Counted from the stretch's first letter, positions 8,773 to 18,396 are shown. The stretch: 64,000 nt of DNA from G963674665 sp963674665 (GCA_963674665.2 CAXXPL010000009.1:1364001-1428000); one strand, 5' to 3'. Numbers and translations: made by a program. Notes: a model not told the origin generated them from the sequence alone.

Positions 8773-8852
8773 AGGGGCGACAGGATTAAGGGGGAGGGCA
8801 CCCTTTCTCGGGTGCGAACCGGCTCCACGCCTGTGGGAGCAAGGAGGAAGTC

Positions 8853-9221
8853 ATGAAGTGTTTGAAAATGGTCGAAGCGACCCTGATGGCTGTGCCGCTT
8901 TTCTGCTCGATGGCCCTTGCGCAGATGAAGCTGCCCGAAGCCTTCAACGAACTGCCGTTGTTTCCGGAAGCCGAGATCGTGGAGACCGTCTCCACGAAGG
9001 GCAACGTCTCGGTGACCTTCTCGGCCGAGGCCACTGTGGACGAGGTGCTGGAGTTCTTCGGCAAGGAGTTGAGGGATCAGGGCTGGGCCAAGATCATGGA
9101 GTCCCTGGAAGGGGAGACCGGCGTAATCAACTACATCAAGGAATACGATTCCCTGGCCCTGGCAATTCTCGGCGCCGGGGACGGCAGGGTGAGTTTCACC
9201 CTGATTCTGACGAAGCAGTAA
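8853..9221 (+). CDS. Small secreted protein of unknown function
   Basis: 122 residues. The N-terminus (MKCLKMVEATLMAVPLFCSMALAQ) looks like a Sec signal peptide with cleavage near residue 23. The mature part has a compact alpha/beta pattern including VSVTFSAEATVDEVLEFFGKEL and a C-terminal strand GRVSFTLILTK, so it is probably a small periplasmic domain. An AAGGAGG-like ribosome binding site lies just upstream. It follows hcpR by 80 bases and is probably cotranscribed or has its own promoter; the link to nitrosative stress is only by position. Confidence 0.7.
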   Translation: MKCLKMVEATLMAVPLFCSMALAQMKLPEAFNELPLFPEAEIVETVSTKGNVSVTFSAEATVDEVLEFFGKELRDQGWAKIMESLEGETGVINYIKEYDSLALAILGAGDGRVSFTLILTKQ

Positions 9222-9255
9222 GGTCAAGCAACAGCAATCAGTCAAAGATTTGGAA

Positions 9256-9284
9256 GGGGGAACCATTTTGAAAATGGTTCCCCC
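9256..9284. terminator. Intergenic hairpin (dispersed family)
   Basis: Perfect 14-bp arms (9256-9269 and 9271-9284), rich in G then C, lie between convergent genes. It can terminate in both directions. Confidence 0.75.
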
Positions 9285-9322
9285 CCAGAAACGCCTTTTG
9301 GCTCTTATACTTCCACTCTTTT

Positions 9323-10495
9323 TCAACCCTTGAGCCGTTGCAGCCCCTGCTCCAGGTCGGAGCGCAGGTCGTCCGGGTTTTCCAGCCCCACGTGGATGCG
9401 CAGGCAGGGGCCTTCCGGAGTCCAGGGCACGGCGGTGCGGCTGTGCTCCGGGTGTGTGGGAATGATCAGGCTCTCGTAACCGCCGAAGCTGAAGCCCATC
9501 TTGAAGATCCCCAAGTTTTCGATCATGCCGGTGACCGCCTGCTCCGGGCAGGGCGCGAGTACCACGCCGAACAGGCCGCTGGCGCCGCTGAAGTCCCGTT
9601 TCCAGAGTTCGTGCCCGGGGTGGCTCGGTAGTGCGGGGTGAATGACCCGCGCCACTTCGGGGCGGGATTCCAACCAGGAGGCGATGTCCAGGGCGTTCTT
9701 CTGGTGCTGGGCCAGGCGCACACCCAGGGTGCGCAGGCCGCGCAGGGCCAGGTAGCAGTCGTCCGGCCCGGCGGTGAGCCCCAGGGCCCAGATGGTGTTG
9801 CGCACGATTTCGTCGGATTCCCGGGACGTGGTGACCATGCCGAGCATGACGTCGGAGTGCCCCACAATGTATTTTGTGGCCGCCTGGATGGACACGTCCA
9901 CGCCCAGGTCAAAGGGGCGGCAGAACCAGGGGCTGGCCCAGGTGTTGTCCATGATCGTGGTGACGCTCCTCGTGCGCGCCTTTTCGCAAATGGCGGGCAC
10001 GTCCTGCATCTCGAAGGTCTGGGAGCCCGGGGATTCCATGTAGACCGCCCGGGTCTCGGGCCGGAGGAGTTCTTCGATGCCTTTGCCGATGCAGGGATCG
10101 TAATAGGTTGTCCTCACGCCCATGCGGGCGAGCAGGTTGTCGCAGAACAGGCGCGTGGGGCCGTATACCGAGTCGGTCATGAGCAGGTGATCACCAGGTG
10201 AGAGCAGGGCGAGCAATGTGGCGGTTATGGCGGACAGGCCCGAGGGTGTGACATAGGAGCGGTACCCGCCCTCCAGATCGGCCACGGCCTTTTCCAGCGA
10301 GCCGATGGTGGGGGTGCCGAAGCGGCCGTAAAAGGGCTTGTCCCGCTTGTCGCCCGGGAAGGCCAGGTCCTCGACCTTTTCGTAGACTACGGTGGAGGCG
10401 TGGTACACCGGGGGATTCACCACCCCGAGCTGTGACTTGGGATCACGCCCCAGCTCCGTGAGCAGTGTTTCCCGTCTGTATTTATTTTCCATCAT
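9323..10495 (-). CDS. metC: Cys/Met metabolism PLP enzyme, cystathionine beta-lyase-like
   Basis: 390 residues from the ATG at 10495, chosen because GAGGT lies just upstream and the longer frame (to 10600) adds unrelated residues. The PLP lysine is in SIQAATKYIVGHSDVMLG. The substrate-loop motif YGRFGTPT, the phosphate-binding SGLSAI and the aspartate in IMDNTWASPWF are all typical of the trans-sulfuration enzyme family (MetB/MetC fold). The overall pattern (short N-terminus, NPPVYHASTVVYEKVED) favours cystathionine beta-lyase, which makes homocysteine, pyruvate and ammonia. Methionine gamma-lyase and related activities cannot be excluded, so the symbol is tentative. Confidence 0.85.
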   Translation of the reverse strand: MMENKYRRETLLTELGRDPKSQLGVVNPPVYHASTVVYEKVEDLAFPGDKRDKPFYGRFGTPTIGSLEKAVADLEGGYRSYVTPSGLSAITATLLALLSPGDHLLMTDSVYGPTRLFCDNLLARMGVRTTYYDPCIGKGIEELLRPETRAVYMESPGSQTFEMQDVPAICEKARTRSVTTIMDNTWASPWFCRPFDLGVDVSIQAATKYIVGHSDVMLGMVTTSRESDEIVRNTIWALGLTAGPDDCYLALRGLRTLGVRLAQHQKNALDIASWLESRPEVARVIHPALPSHPGHELWKRDFSGASGLFGVVLAPCPEQAVTGMIENLGIFKMGFSFGGYESLIIPTHPEHSRTAVPWTPEGPCLRIHVGLENPDDLRSDLEQGLQRLKG

Positions 10496-10655
10496 GAGAC
10501 CTCGTTGCGATGGGGTTGTGGATTCGAATGCCGTGTCCAAAGGTCGCAGTGTAGGCTTCCGCCCCCATTCCCGCAACAGGCGCGCTATCGATTTTGCCAA
10601 ACGTTGAGGAAGTCGAGGGGGGCCTTGAGAAACTGGCCCCCATAATGGGAGCGGA

Positions 10656-11888
10656 CTACTTGCCTTTCTGGCGCCAGGCCGAAAAGGGCTCGAGCTCGAA
10701 GAGCTTTTTTGTCTGGGTGGAGACGATGTGGAAGTACTGATCCTGGGGGATGTAGATGAAAGGCACGTCCTCGGTTCGGCGGAACAGGAAATGCGAGAGG
10801 ATCATGCGGTTAACGGCCTGGTGGCCGATGAGCATGATGTTTTCGGCGTTGCCCGAGAGGTACAGGGCCTTTTTCAGTCCTCGGTTCACCCGCTTTCGCA
10901 GGGTCACGTACCCCTCCCCCTGGGGGTAGACGTAGTTGTACTTGTCCCTGGACCTGGCCGCGTATTCCTCGGGCATTTGCCGCTGGATCTCCTTGTAGGT
11001 CATTCCCTCGCAGATGCCGGCATCGATCTCGTCGAACTCCGTGAGTTCGATCTCCACGCAGTCGCCGCGGGAATCCAGCAGAGGGCGGGCCATCTGCCTG
11101 GTCCTGAGCTTGCTGCTGCGGAACAGGAAGGGGATCCTGATGCCGTGGAAATGCCGGGCCAGGGCCTGGGACTGGGCCAGCCCCTTGTCCGTGAGGCTGG
11201 AGTCGCCCCCAAGCCGGTCCACCAGGTTGTCGTTGGTTTCGCCGTGGCGGACAAGGAACAGCCCCTTTACCCAGTCCGAGACCATGATGTCCCGGATGCG
11301 CTGGTAGAAGGGGAGCACGCCGCGCACGCGTTCCTTGATGATGCGGTTGTTCAGGGAGTCCAGGATCACGTGGTCGTATTCGTCCTCCAGGGGCTCGTAG
11401 AGCCGCTGGTAGTGGGCCACGCGCTCCTCAAGGCTGTTGAAGGCCTCTTCGTAGGAGAGGTGGGAGAACTCGGAAAGCTTGGTCTTGCGGGCTATGCTTG
11501 CGGCCACCAGATCCGCGTCGTTGTTCTGGCACTCCACGAACAAGATCGGGTGTTCGGTCAGGTGGCAGCGGATCTTGTTTCGCCGCGCCCGTGAGACATT
11601 GGTGGCGTCCAGGATGGCCACGTCCCCGGCCTCCATGAGGTAGTTCTTGGCCTCATAGATGTTCACCAGGGCGATCTCCTCCCGCAGCAGGGAGGTCTCC
11701 CTGTTGTTGGGGTTGTAGAACTCGGCGTGGGAGGTGTTCTGGGGGAGCAGACGGCGGCGTACGTCTCCATTGTTGAAGACCTGGACCCTGGTGCCCTCCT
11801 TTTCCAGGTTTTCCTTGATCTTCTTGGCGACAACGGACTTGCCTCGGGCCGGAAGGCCCATCATGACGATGTAGAGTTTGTCTTTCAT
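10656..11888 (-). CDS. Bifunctional 6-phosphofructo-2-kinase/fructose-2,6-bisphosphatase
   Basis: 410 residues with both halves of the eukaryotic PFKFB enzyme. The kinase half (about 1-205) has Walker A GLPARGKS at 11-18, FNNGDVRRRL and AILDATNVSRARR. The phosphatase half (about 215-400) is a histidine-phosphatase fold with LVRHGETNDN, RLGGDSSLTDKG, the general acid region EFDEIDAGICEGMTYKEI, PQGEGY and the second histidine in IGHQAV. It would make and break fructose-2,6-bisphosphate, a signal well known in eukaryotes; bacterial homologues have been noted in Desulfovibrio-type genomes. It lies 35 bases after the PAS-GGDEF-EAL gene on the same strand and is probably cotranscribed with it. Confidence 0.9.
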   Translation of the reverse strand: MKDKLYIVMMGLPARGKSVVAKKIKENLEKEGTRVQVFNNGDVRRRLLPQNTSHAEFYNPNNRETSLLREEIALVNIYEAKNYLMEAGDVAILDATNVSRARRNKIRCHLTEHPILFVECQNNDADLVAASIARKTKLSEFSHLSYEEAFNSLEERVAHYQRLYEPLEDEYDHVILDSLNNRIIKERVRGVLPFYQRIRDIMVSDWVKGLFLVRHGETNDNLVDRLGGDSSLTDKGLAQSQALARHFHGIRIPFLFRSSKLRTRQMARPLLDSRGDCVEIELTEFDEIDAGICEGMTYKEIQRQMPEEYAARSRDKYNYVYPQGEGYVTLRKRVNRGLKKALYLSGNAENIMLIGHQAVNRMILSHFLFRRTEDVPFIYIPQDQYFHIVSTQTKKLFELEPFSAWRQKGK

Positions 11889-11923
11889 GGCAGCGATGAG
11901 TCGCGGCGCCGGGAATTTCGGAT

Positions 11924-14146
11924 TCAGGCCTGCTGCGGGCGGTTGCTCAGGTAGCCTTGCAGGATTTCCAGCGCACGGGGTTCTTCAACAGGTTGAGAGA
12001 AAAGGTATCCCTGTCCATATTCGCAACAGAGATTACACAGTTCCCCGTGTTGCGCAACTTCCTCGATGCCCTCGGCCACCACCTCCAGCCCAAGGTTGTG
12101 GGCGAGGTTGATGATGGCGCGCACGATTTCCAGGTTTTCCGGCGCGAGGTGCATCTGCTGCACGAAGCTGAGGTCGATCTTGAGGTGATCAAGGGGAAAA
12201 CGGCTGAGATGGTTCATGGATGAGTATCCGGTGCCGAAGTCGTCGATGGAGAGCTGGATGCCCAGCTCGCGGAGGCGGTTGAGCTTGTCCACGGCCACCT
12301 CGGCGTTTTCCATGATGGCGCTCTCGGTTATCTCCAGCTTCAACTGCCTCGGGGGCAGGGAGTAGAGCTTGAGCAACTGCTGTATGCGGTCCACCAGCCC
12401 GTGGTAGGAGAACTGGCGGCAGGAGAGGTTCACCGATACTGCGATATCGTTGGCGCGGGGTTCGGAGCGCAGCCATTGTGACATGGTGCGGCAGGCCTCC
12501 TCCAGCACCCAGTCCCCGAGCTCCATGATCAGGCCGGAGTCCTCGGCCACGGAGATGAACTCCGAAGGGGGCACGGTGCCGCGCTGGGGATGCTGCCAGC
12601 GTACCAGGGCCTCGAAGCCGGTGAGCCGCTTGTCCGTCAGGGAGATGATGGGCTGGAACACCAGGAAGAAGTCCTTGTTGGCAAGGGCGCGGCGCAGGTC
12701 CGCCTCCAGGGACAGGGAGCGCATGGCCTGCTCGAGAAGCTTGCTGGTGAAAACCTTGAAATTGTTCCGTCCGGAGCGCTGGGCGTGGCGCATGGCCACG
12801 GCCGCGTTCTGCAGCAGGTCCTCGGGCTTGCGGTACACCGCCGGGCTGAGCACGATGCCGCTGCTCACGCCGGTCTGGATGTCGTGGGTGTCCAGCTTGA
12901 AGGGCTCGAGCAGCGAATCCCGGATTCTCTTGGCCACCTTCACGGCCTCGCGCGGAGATTCCAGCTCGTCCAGGATGACCACGAAGGAGTCCCCGTTGTA
13001 CCTGGAGACCGTGTCTATGCTTCGGACAATGCCGCTGATGCGGCTGGCGGCCTGAACGAGCAGGTCGTCGCCCTGGAGATGCCCCAGGCTTTCGCTGACC
13101 TGGGAGTAACGGTCCAGGTGCACCACCAGCACGGCGTAGTGGTAATTGTAGCGCCGCTTGGAGCGCTCCAGGATGCGGCCGATGCGGTCCAGGCACAGGG
13201 TGCGGTTGGCCAGGCCGGTGAGCGCGTCGTGCATGGCGGCGTGCTGCAACTGGCGCTCCATGGCCTTGCGTTTCGTGATGTCCCGCAGGCTGGTGCGCAC
13301 GCCCAGGTTCTTGCCGTTCTCGTCGCGCACCGCGCGGCTCACCTGACAGATCCAGACTTCACGGCCCTTGGTGTCGCGGATGCGGAAGTCCAGAGGGCTG
13401 GCATCCAGCAGGGTGGCCTTGTCCATGTGCGCATCCCAGAGGGGGCGGTCCTCGGGAAAGATCAGCTCCCGCAGCGCATTGGGACCCTTCCGGATGAAAT
13501 GTCCAGTGGCCAGGCCGCTCAGCCGCTCACAGGCGGGGCTGATGTATTCGATGCTGTTGTCCGGGCCGATCCACATCTCCCAGTCGTAGGTATGCTCGGC
13601 CACGATGCGGTAGCGGCGTTCGGACTCCTCCAGTGCCCGCAGGGTCTGCTTGCGGGTGCTGATGTCCCTGGCGATGGCCAGGATGATGGGGCCGTCCTGG
13701 AGGTCGACGCGCTTCAGGGAAATTTCGGTTTCAAAGGTGCCGCCGGCCAGGGTCTGGTGGCACCACTCGAAACGGTGCCGCCCCACGCTCATGGCGGTGC
13801 CGAGATGTGCCTCCATCAGGGCGGCGGATGGGGTGCCGTCGGGCTGGCAGGATGGCGAGAAGTCCAACGGCCCCTTGCCGAGAAGGGCGTCCTTCCCGCA
13901 TCCGAACAGATGCTCGGCCGTCTGGTTGCAATCCTGAAACTGGTTGTCGCGGAAGGTGAAGATCGCGTCGTCCGCGGCCTCGAACAGGGTGCGCAGCAGG
14001 GTCTCGCTGGCCGCGACCTTTGCGCATTCCTGGGCGCAAAAGGAAGTCACCCGCTCGAGCTCCCCTCCCTGGTCGAGTTGCCGCGTATCGTCTCTTGGCA
14101 CGATTCTCGCCGAATTCTCAGATTTTTTCATGTGTAGGCGATTCAA
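11924..14146 (-). CDS. PAS-PAS-GGDEF-EAL protein, probable c-di-GMP phosphodiesterase
   Basis: About 740 residues with no membrane segments. PAS domain 1 lies at about 45-165 and PAS 2 at about 170-300. The GGDEF domain at about 305-465 has the active site changed to NGDSF, so cyclase activity is unlikely. The EAL domain at about 480-730 is intact, with FEALVRW, VNLSCRQF, LEITESAIM, IDDFGTGYSS and KIDLSFV. The likely activity is hydrolysis of c-di-GMP, with the GGDEF part as a possible GTP sensor. The frame opens with TTG at 14146; the ATG at 14131 is an alternative, and neither has a strong ribosome binding site. The PFK-2-like gene follows on the same strand. Confidence 0.9.
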   Translation of the reverse strand: MNRLHMKKSENSARIVPRDDTRQLDQGGELERVTSFCAQECAKVAASETLLRTLFEAADDAIFTFRDNQFQDCNQTAEHLFGCGKDALLGKGPLDFSPSCQPDGTPSAALMEAHLGTAMSVGRHRFEWCHQTLAGGTFETEISLKRVDLQDGPIILAIARDISTRKQTLRALEESERRYRIVAEHTYDWEMWIGPDNSIEYISPACERLSGLATGHFIRKGPNALRELIFPEDRPLWDAHMDKATLLDASPLDFRIRDTKGREVWICQVSRAVRDENGKNLGVRTSLRDITKRKAMERQLQHAAMHDALTGLANRTLCLDRIGRILERSKRRYNYHYAVLVVHLDRYSQVSESLGHLQGDDLLVQAASRISGIVRSIDTVSRYNGDSFVVILDELESPREAVKVAKRIRDSLLEPFKLDTHDIQTGVSSGIVLSPAVYRKPEDLLQNAAVAMRHAQRSGRNNFKVFTSKLLEQAMRSLSLEADLRRALANKDFFLVFQPIISLTDKRLTGFEALVRWQHPQRGTVPPSEFISVAEDSGLIMELGDWVLEEACRTMSQWLRSEPRANDIAVSVNLSCRQFSYHGLVDRIQQLLKLYSLPPRQLKLEITESAIMENAEVAVDKLNRLRELGIQLSIDDFGTGYSSMNHLSRFPLDHLKIDLSFVQQMHLAPENLEIVRAIINLAHNLGLEVVAEGIEEVAQHGELCNLCCEYGQGYLFSQPVEEPRALEILQGYLSNRPQQA

Positions 14147-14681
14147 CCCCCGTCATAAAAATTTTACACGACCTGATCAGGAAAACAAGTGGGCGCAAGC
14201 GCACAAAATTCGGAAATCTTGTGACAGGCCTGAGTTTCAAAGCCTTTTAATCAGACAAGACAAGGGGCATTAGTATGTGCTTTTTATGCAACAGGTTTGA
14301 TTCAAGGACTTTCTTTGGCGTTATTTCTTAAAGAAAAGCACCGGTGAATGCATGGCCCCGGAGCTCTTCCGGAGTGGATTACGCCCCTTGCTATATCGGT
14401 ACAGTTGCCGCTCTGGGTCGGCAATGCAGCTACGTGGCTATTGCCTTTGCTCCGCAACATGAAAAGAATCGAACAAACGGCTTTCCGGGGGGAGAACCCT
14501 TCTTCAGAAAGGTTTCCCCCCGGCAAATCTTGCTGAGCTAAGGAAATAACCATATGCGGCTATTTGTGATTTTATATAAGCAATTGCTAATGCTGTTCGA
14601 GTGTTGTAGGAAAACGTGTCTCCTGCTTGGTGTTGGCCTGTTCAAGTATCGAGTGCTAAGAACTTTAATAACCATGAGGGC
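14147..14681. other. Divergent intergenic region
   Basis: About 530 bases lie between the PDE gene and the TPR gene. Apart from the hairpin at 14484-14523 I see no gene; short open frames here have no ribosome binding site or family resemblance. It should contain promoters for both flanking genes. Confidence 0.5.
14484..14523. repeat. Dispersed G/C-rich hairpin
   Basis: CCGGGGGGAGAACCCTTC pairs imperfectly with GAAAGGTTTCCCCCCGG. The sequence is close to the hairpins at 18271 and 21193. It lies between divergent genes, where no terminator is needed. Confidence 0.7.
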
Positions 14682-17600
14682 ATGATGCGTAGAAAACCGA
14701 CCGGAGATGTGATCATCAGGGGATATGCGGACAAGTCCGCGTATCAGGCTGTCCTGGAGCTGCTCAGCGCAGCGGAGGAAGAGCGCTCATCCAAGGAGTT
14801 GGCCTCCTGGCTGCGCAGGCCGCCGTGCATCCTGCGCAAGGACATTTCCGCGAAGGAGGGGATCGAGATTACGAAGTACCTGAAATCCCTTGGCGCGGAT
14901 GTCGAGTTTGTTCCCAGTGAAACCCATTACCAGACGCGCCGCCCTTTCATTGGTCTGGCCCGTTTTCTTCGGCTGGCCGTCATCCTTCTGCTCTTGTTCG
15001 CCGTGTTCTCCTATGGCTGGCGGGCATACGGCGGCGCTCCCCTGCCTGTGGTTTCGGAGGTGGCGGATGCCGTTGACAATCTCATGGACCGTTTGGCGAA
15101 GGGCAATTTGATGGATTTTTTCAATAAAACCATGGCGCCCGCCAATCAATCCGACACGGCTCCGGCCCCCGCCCCCCAAAAAATGACCGCGTCCACTCCA
15201 CCGTCCGCAAAGCAGGGCGTGAGCTCCAACTCCCCTTACGTGCCCCTCCCCGCGCCCCCTATGCAATTGGCCGGCGCCAAGCCCGATCAACTGCTCAAGG
15301 CGGTGGCCGTGCAATACCGACCACGGCCGGACAAACCCCTGATACAGGCGTTGGACATCCTGGCCAGACTCCATGGCCGCATGCTGGGGGGGAAGTCGGA
15401 ATACTCCCTGGGAGCGCCCCTCTGGAATGGGGCGGACATGGTCCTGTTCCTGAAAAAGGACGGCAAGGGCGTGGGCAAGTTGGAACTGCCGGTGCCCGGC
15501 ACCCTGGAACAGGACATGGAGTGTCTTGAAAGCTGCCTGGCATTTTTAGGTGAGAATTCCGCTCCACTGCCCGGGTCGACCGGAAAACCCGAGCCCCTGA
15601 AGATCACCAATGCCGAGAAGTCGCTGGCCAGCTTCACGCTGGTGGGAGGGATAGCGGGGTTCAACGAGCTCGAGGCCCTGTACCAGCTGTATGGCCCGGT
15701 GCCGGAGTTATTCAAGGCCGCGGCACTGGGATATGGCCTGCTGGCCCTTGAGGTGACCCCTGATCTGGCCGGGAACACGGATTTCCTGATTGCCCACGGC
15801 ATGGCGTTTCTGGCCCTGGCGCGCCATGTGAAGCCCGGTCTGGACACCCGGCGCGAGGAGGGGGTGCTGGCCCTGGCGCAGGGGCGCATGCAACAGGCCA
15901 GCGAACTGCTCGACCATACCGAGGACAATGGCAAAGTGGAAACGGTCCTCGCCGCATATGCCAAGAGTGATTGGGACACCCTTGATGGCATGAGGGATGA
16001 CGATTCGTCACAGATGGCCGCCTGTCTGCTCATCCGGGGGCTGTATGAATGCGGGCACTGGAGCAGGGCCGCCGATGTGGCGGAAGAGCTTTTCAAGCAG
16101 TATGCCATGATACCGTCCGTGACCTGTATTTGCTCGCAGGCCTGCGGTCTGCGGACAGCCAAACGCTCCATCCCCGCCCTTGTGGGCATGTGCTGGGGCG
16201 TGGTGATGTCCGGTGACGGCAGCACCAAGCCGGATCTGCGGAAGGTGCGGACGGCTCTCCAGAGAATCCTGGATATGAAGGGCTCACCAGCGGTGGTCCC
16301 GGAGCCGGATTTCGAGACCTTTCTCAAAACATGGGCTCCGTTCAAAGGGGCGGCAGCCGACGGTCTGCTCATGGACAACCAGCGCATGGGGCACATGCTA
16401 CGCGCCATGTACGAAAACGCGCTGGCCATGTATTTCGAGCTGCTGTTCGACCGTTGGAGCGTGCTTTCGGCCGCAACGAACTTTGCCAATAGGCTCGGGA
16501 CCATCGATCCGGACAAGCCCATGCATCTTCTTTTCATGGCCGAGGTGAACCGCGCCAAGGGGCAGCGGGAGCAGGCCCGGAAGCAGGCCATGGCCGTGCT
16601 CAAGGCCAGGGATGTGTCCAGCGCCGTGGCCGCCAGGGCCTGGACCGTGTTCGGTGAGACGCATGAGGGCGATGTGAGCGCCTCGCTGCCTGCCAGGCAT
16701 ATGGATGGGCGTCCGGAGGCGCTGCGGCGCTTGGCCGGATATTGCGAACAGGGCGGCCTGCTGGAAGATGCGCTTGCGTTGTGGAACAAAGCCCTGGCCA
16801 TGGACCCTCTGCCGCCGTATCAGTACACCCCCCTGGCATTGCTGGAAGGAAACGCCACGTGCTTCAACAGACTCTTGAGGGAGAATCCCTCTTCGCCTTT
16901 GCTCAAGAACGCCATCCGGTACTATCGGAAACGCCCCGAGCAGGAGGCCCAGGACAAGATCCTGGCTCTTTACGATCAGGCCATAGAGTTGGCGCCGGAC
17001 GATTTCAAGCTTAAGCGCGAGCGCGTGGTCTGGCTGCGCAAGACCGGCCAACTTGACAAGGCCCTGGCCGGGGCAAAGGAGCTGCTCGAACTGAAACCCA
17101 CGGGGCTGGACAATACCTACCTGCTCACCGCCATGACATACATCTATCTTGCGCGGGGGGAGGCGCGGGCTGCCCTGTCCTATGCCGACGAACAGGTGGA
17201 CAGCGCCCAGGCGGACGCCATGGTCTCCACGGCCCTGGCCTACGAGGCGGTGGGAAAGACTCCGGAGGCGGAGAAGGTCTTCATCAAGGCACTGAACCGC
17301 TATTCCGACTCGGACTGGATCTCGGCCGCGGCTGCCGGATTCTTCTGGCGGCAGGGGCAGGACGGACAGGCCGCCGAGTTGCTGGGCGTGATGCGCGAAT
17401 CCATGCGGGATCTGTCCAACTGGTATGGCGTCGAGTTTTGCAAGGCCTTTGCCAAGGCCCCGGTGGGGCGCATTCTGGGGGCAGTCAAAGCCATCCGGGA
17501 ACATGGGGGGGAGGATGTGGAGGTGGAGGCCCTGGCCACCCGCCTTGCCTGGACAGGCAGGCGCGACGCCGCGAGCGCCATCCTCACGCCGCTCACCACC

Positions 17601-18254
17601 GAGGACAACCAGCATGCGGCCTATTACCGGGTCATGCGCTTCAAGGTGTCGGGCAGAAATGACCAGCAGGCCCTGGACGAACTCTATGAGGGGCTGGATC
17701 GCAAGATGCTTCCCATGCTGGTCATGGCAATGTTCCGTGAACAACAATTCGACCTGGCCCTGATGCACGATTTTTCCGAGGATCTGAAAAACCCCAGGCT
17801 CAGGGAGTTCGTGCCCCTCTTTCGCCTGGTTTCCTGGCTCGCGCTGGGGAAAATGCCCGCCCCCATGGCCAGGGAGTTCGAAGACCACTATTCCCGGGCA
17901 TCCAACGACATCTATCACACCGTGGGGCGCTTTCTGCTCGGCAAGGTTGATGAGGATGCCTTGCTCGGTGAAATGAACGATCCAAAGAGTCGCTGTGAGC
18001 TGGCATACTATCTGGGCCTTGGCGCCAGACTCCGGGGGAATTTCAAGACCGCCGGCCGATGGTACGCGGTATGTGCGTCCACAGGTATGCTCAATATCGG
18101 AGAATTCCACTGGGCGCGCAGAGAGTTGGAAAACTGGCGCGCACTCGGCATGGCCGGGCGCAAGACCCTGCCCGGAGAGGAAAAAGCCTTGCTCGATGAA
18201 CTGCACAAGGGGCGCTTCCTACTCGAGATCGAGCACAGCCCCAAGCTCAAATAG
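14682..18254 (+). CDS. Large membrane-anchored TPR protein
   Basis: 1190 residues from the ATG at 14682, preceded by GAGG. The first about 75 residues form a small soluble domain ending in ISAKEGIEITKYLKSLGADVEF, which has the look of a ribosomal L7/L12-type alpha/beta module. One transmembrane helix follows at about residues 90-110 (LRLAVILLLLFAVFSYGW). A Pro/Ala-rich linker (about 150-215) leads to about 970 residues of helical repeats with TPR signatures, e.g. LEDALALWNKALAMDPLPP, KILALYDQAIELAPDDF and TGQLDKALAGAKELLELKP. It is probably a periplasmic scaffold anchored to the inner membrane. The function is unknown and there is no operon partner. Confidence 0.85.
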   Translation: MMRRKPTGDVIIRGYADKSAYQAVLELLSAAEEERSSKELASWLRRPPCILRKDISAKEGIEITKYLKSLGADVEFVPSETHYQTRRPFIGLARFLRLAVILLLLFAVFSYGWRAYGGAPLPVVSEVADAVDNLMDRLAKGNLMDFFNKTMAPANQSDTAPAPAPQKMTASTPPSAKQGVSSNSPYVPLPAPPMQLAGAKPDQLLKAVAVQYRPRPDKPLIQALDILARLHGRMLGGKSEYSLGAPLWNGADMVLFLKKDGKGVGKLELPVPGTLEQDMECLESCLAFLGENSAPLPGSTGKPEPLKITNAEKSLASFTLVGGIAGFNELEALYQLYGPVPELFKAAALGYGLLALEVTPDLAGNTDFLIAHGMAFLALARHVKPGLDTRREEGVLALAQGRMQQASELLDHTEDNGKVETVLAAYAKSDWDTLDGMRDDDSSQMAACLLIRGLYECGHWSRAADVAEELFKQYAMIPSVTCICSQACGLRTAKRSIPALVGMCWGVVMSGDGSTKPDLRKVRTALQRILDMKGSPAVVPEPDFETFLKTWAPFKGAAADGLLMDNQRMGHMLRAMYENALAMYFELLFDRWSVLSAATNFANRLGTIDPDKPMHLLFMAEVNRAKGQREQARKQAMAVLKARDVSSAVAARAWTVFGETHEGDVSASLPARHMDGRPEALRRLAGYCEQGGLLEDALALWNKALAMDPLPPYQYTPLALLEGNATCFNRLLRENPSSPLLKNAIRYYRKRPEQEAQDKILALYDQAIELAPDDFKLKRERVVWLRKTGQLDKALAGAKELLELKPTGLDNTYLLTAMTYIYLARGEARAALSYADEQVDSAQADAMVSTALAYEAVGKTPEAEKVFIKALNRYSDSDWISAAAAGFFWRQGQDGQAAELLGVMRESMRDLSNWYGVEFCKAFAKAPVGRILGAVKAIREHGGEDVEVEALATRLAWTGRRDAASAILTPLTTEDNQHAAYYRVMRFKVSGRNDQQALDELYEGLDRKMLPMLVMAMFREQQFDLALMHDFSEDLKNPRLREFVPLFRLVSWLALGKMPAPMAREFEDHYSRASNDIYHTVGRFLLGKVDEDALLGEMNDPKSRCELAYYLGLGARLRGNFKTAGRWYAVCASTGMLNIGEFHWARRELENWRALGMAGRKTLPGEEKALLDELHKGRFLLEIEHSPKLK

Positions 18255-18270
18255 GATTGAGATGAAGAGT

Positions 18271-18310
18271 GCCGGGGGGAACCCTTTTGATAAAAGGGCT
18301 TCCCCCCGGC
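18271..18310. terminator. Dispersed hairpin after the TPR gene
   Basis: GCCGGGGGGAACCCTTTT pairs with AAAAGGGCTTCCCCCCGGC, then C-rich sequence. It starts 16 bases after the TPR stop codon, so it is a likely terminator. Confidence 0.75.
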
Positions 18311-18358
18311 CCCCCCCTCCGAAAATTTCCACAATATATTAAGTTGGGAAAGTGAAGA

Positions 18359-18396
18359 CGAGGGGGAGAACCCCTTGAAAAAGGGTTTTCACCTCG
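18359..18396. terminator. Second hairpin between the TPR gene and uvrA
   Basis: CGAGGGGGAGAACCCC pairs imperfectly with GGGTTTTCACCTCG. It lies about 12 bases downstream of the uvrA stop on the minus strand, so it is a likely uvrA terminator. Confidence 0.65.

Noticed and set aside
14302..14553. 83-codon minus-strand frame in the intergenic region
   Set aside because: It runs through the dispersed hairpin, lacks a ribosome binding site and resembles nothing known.
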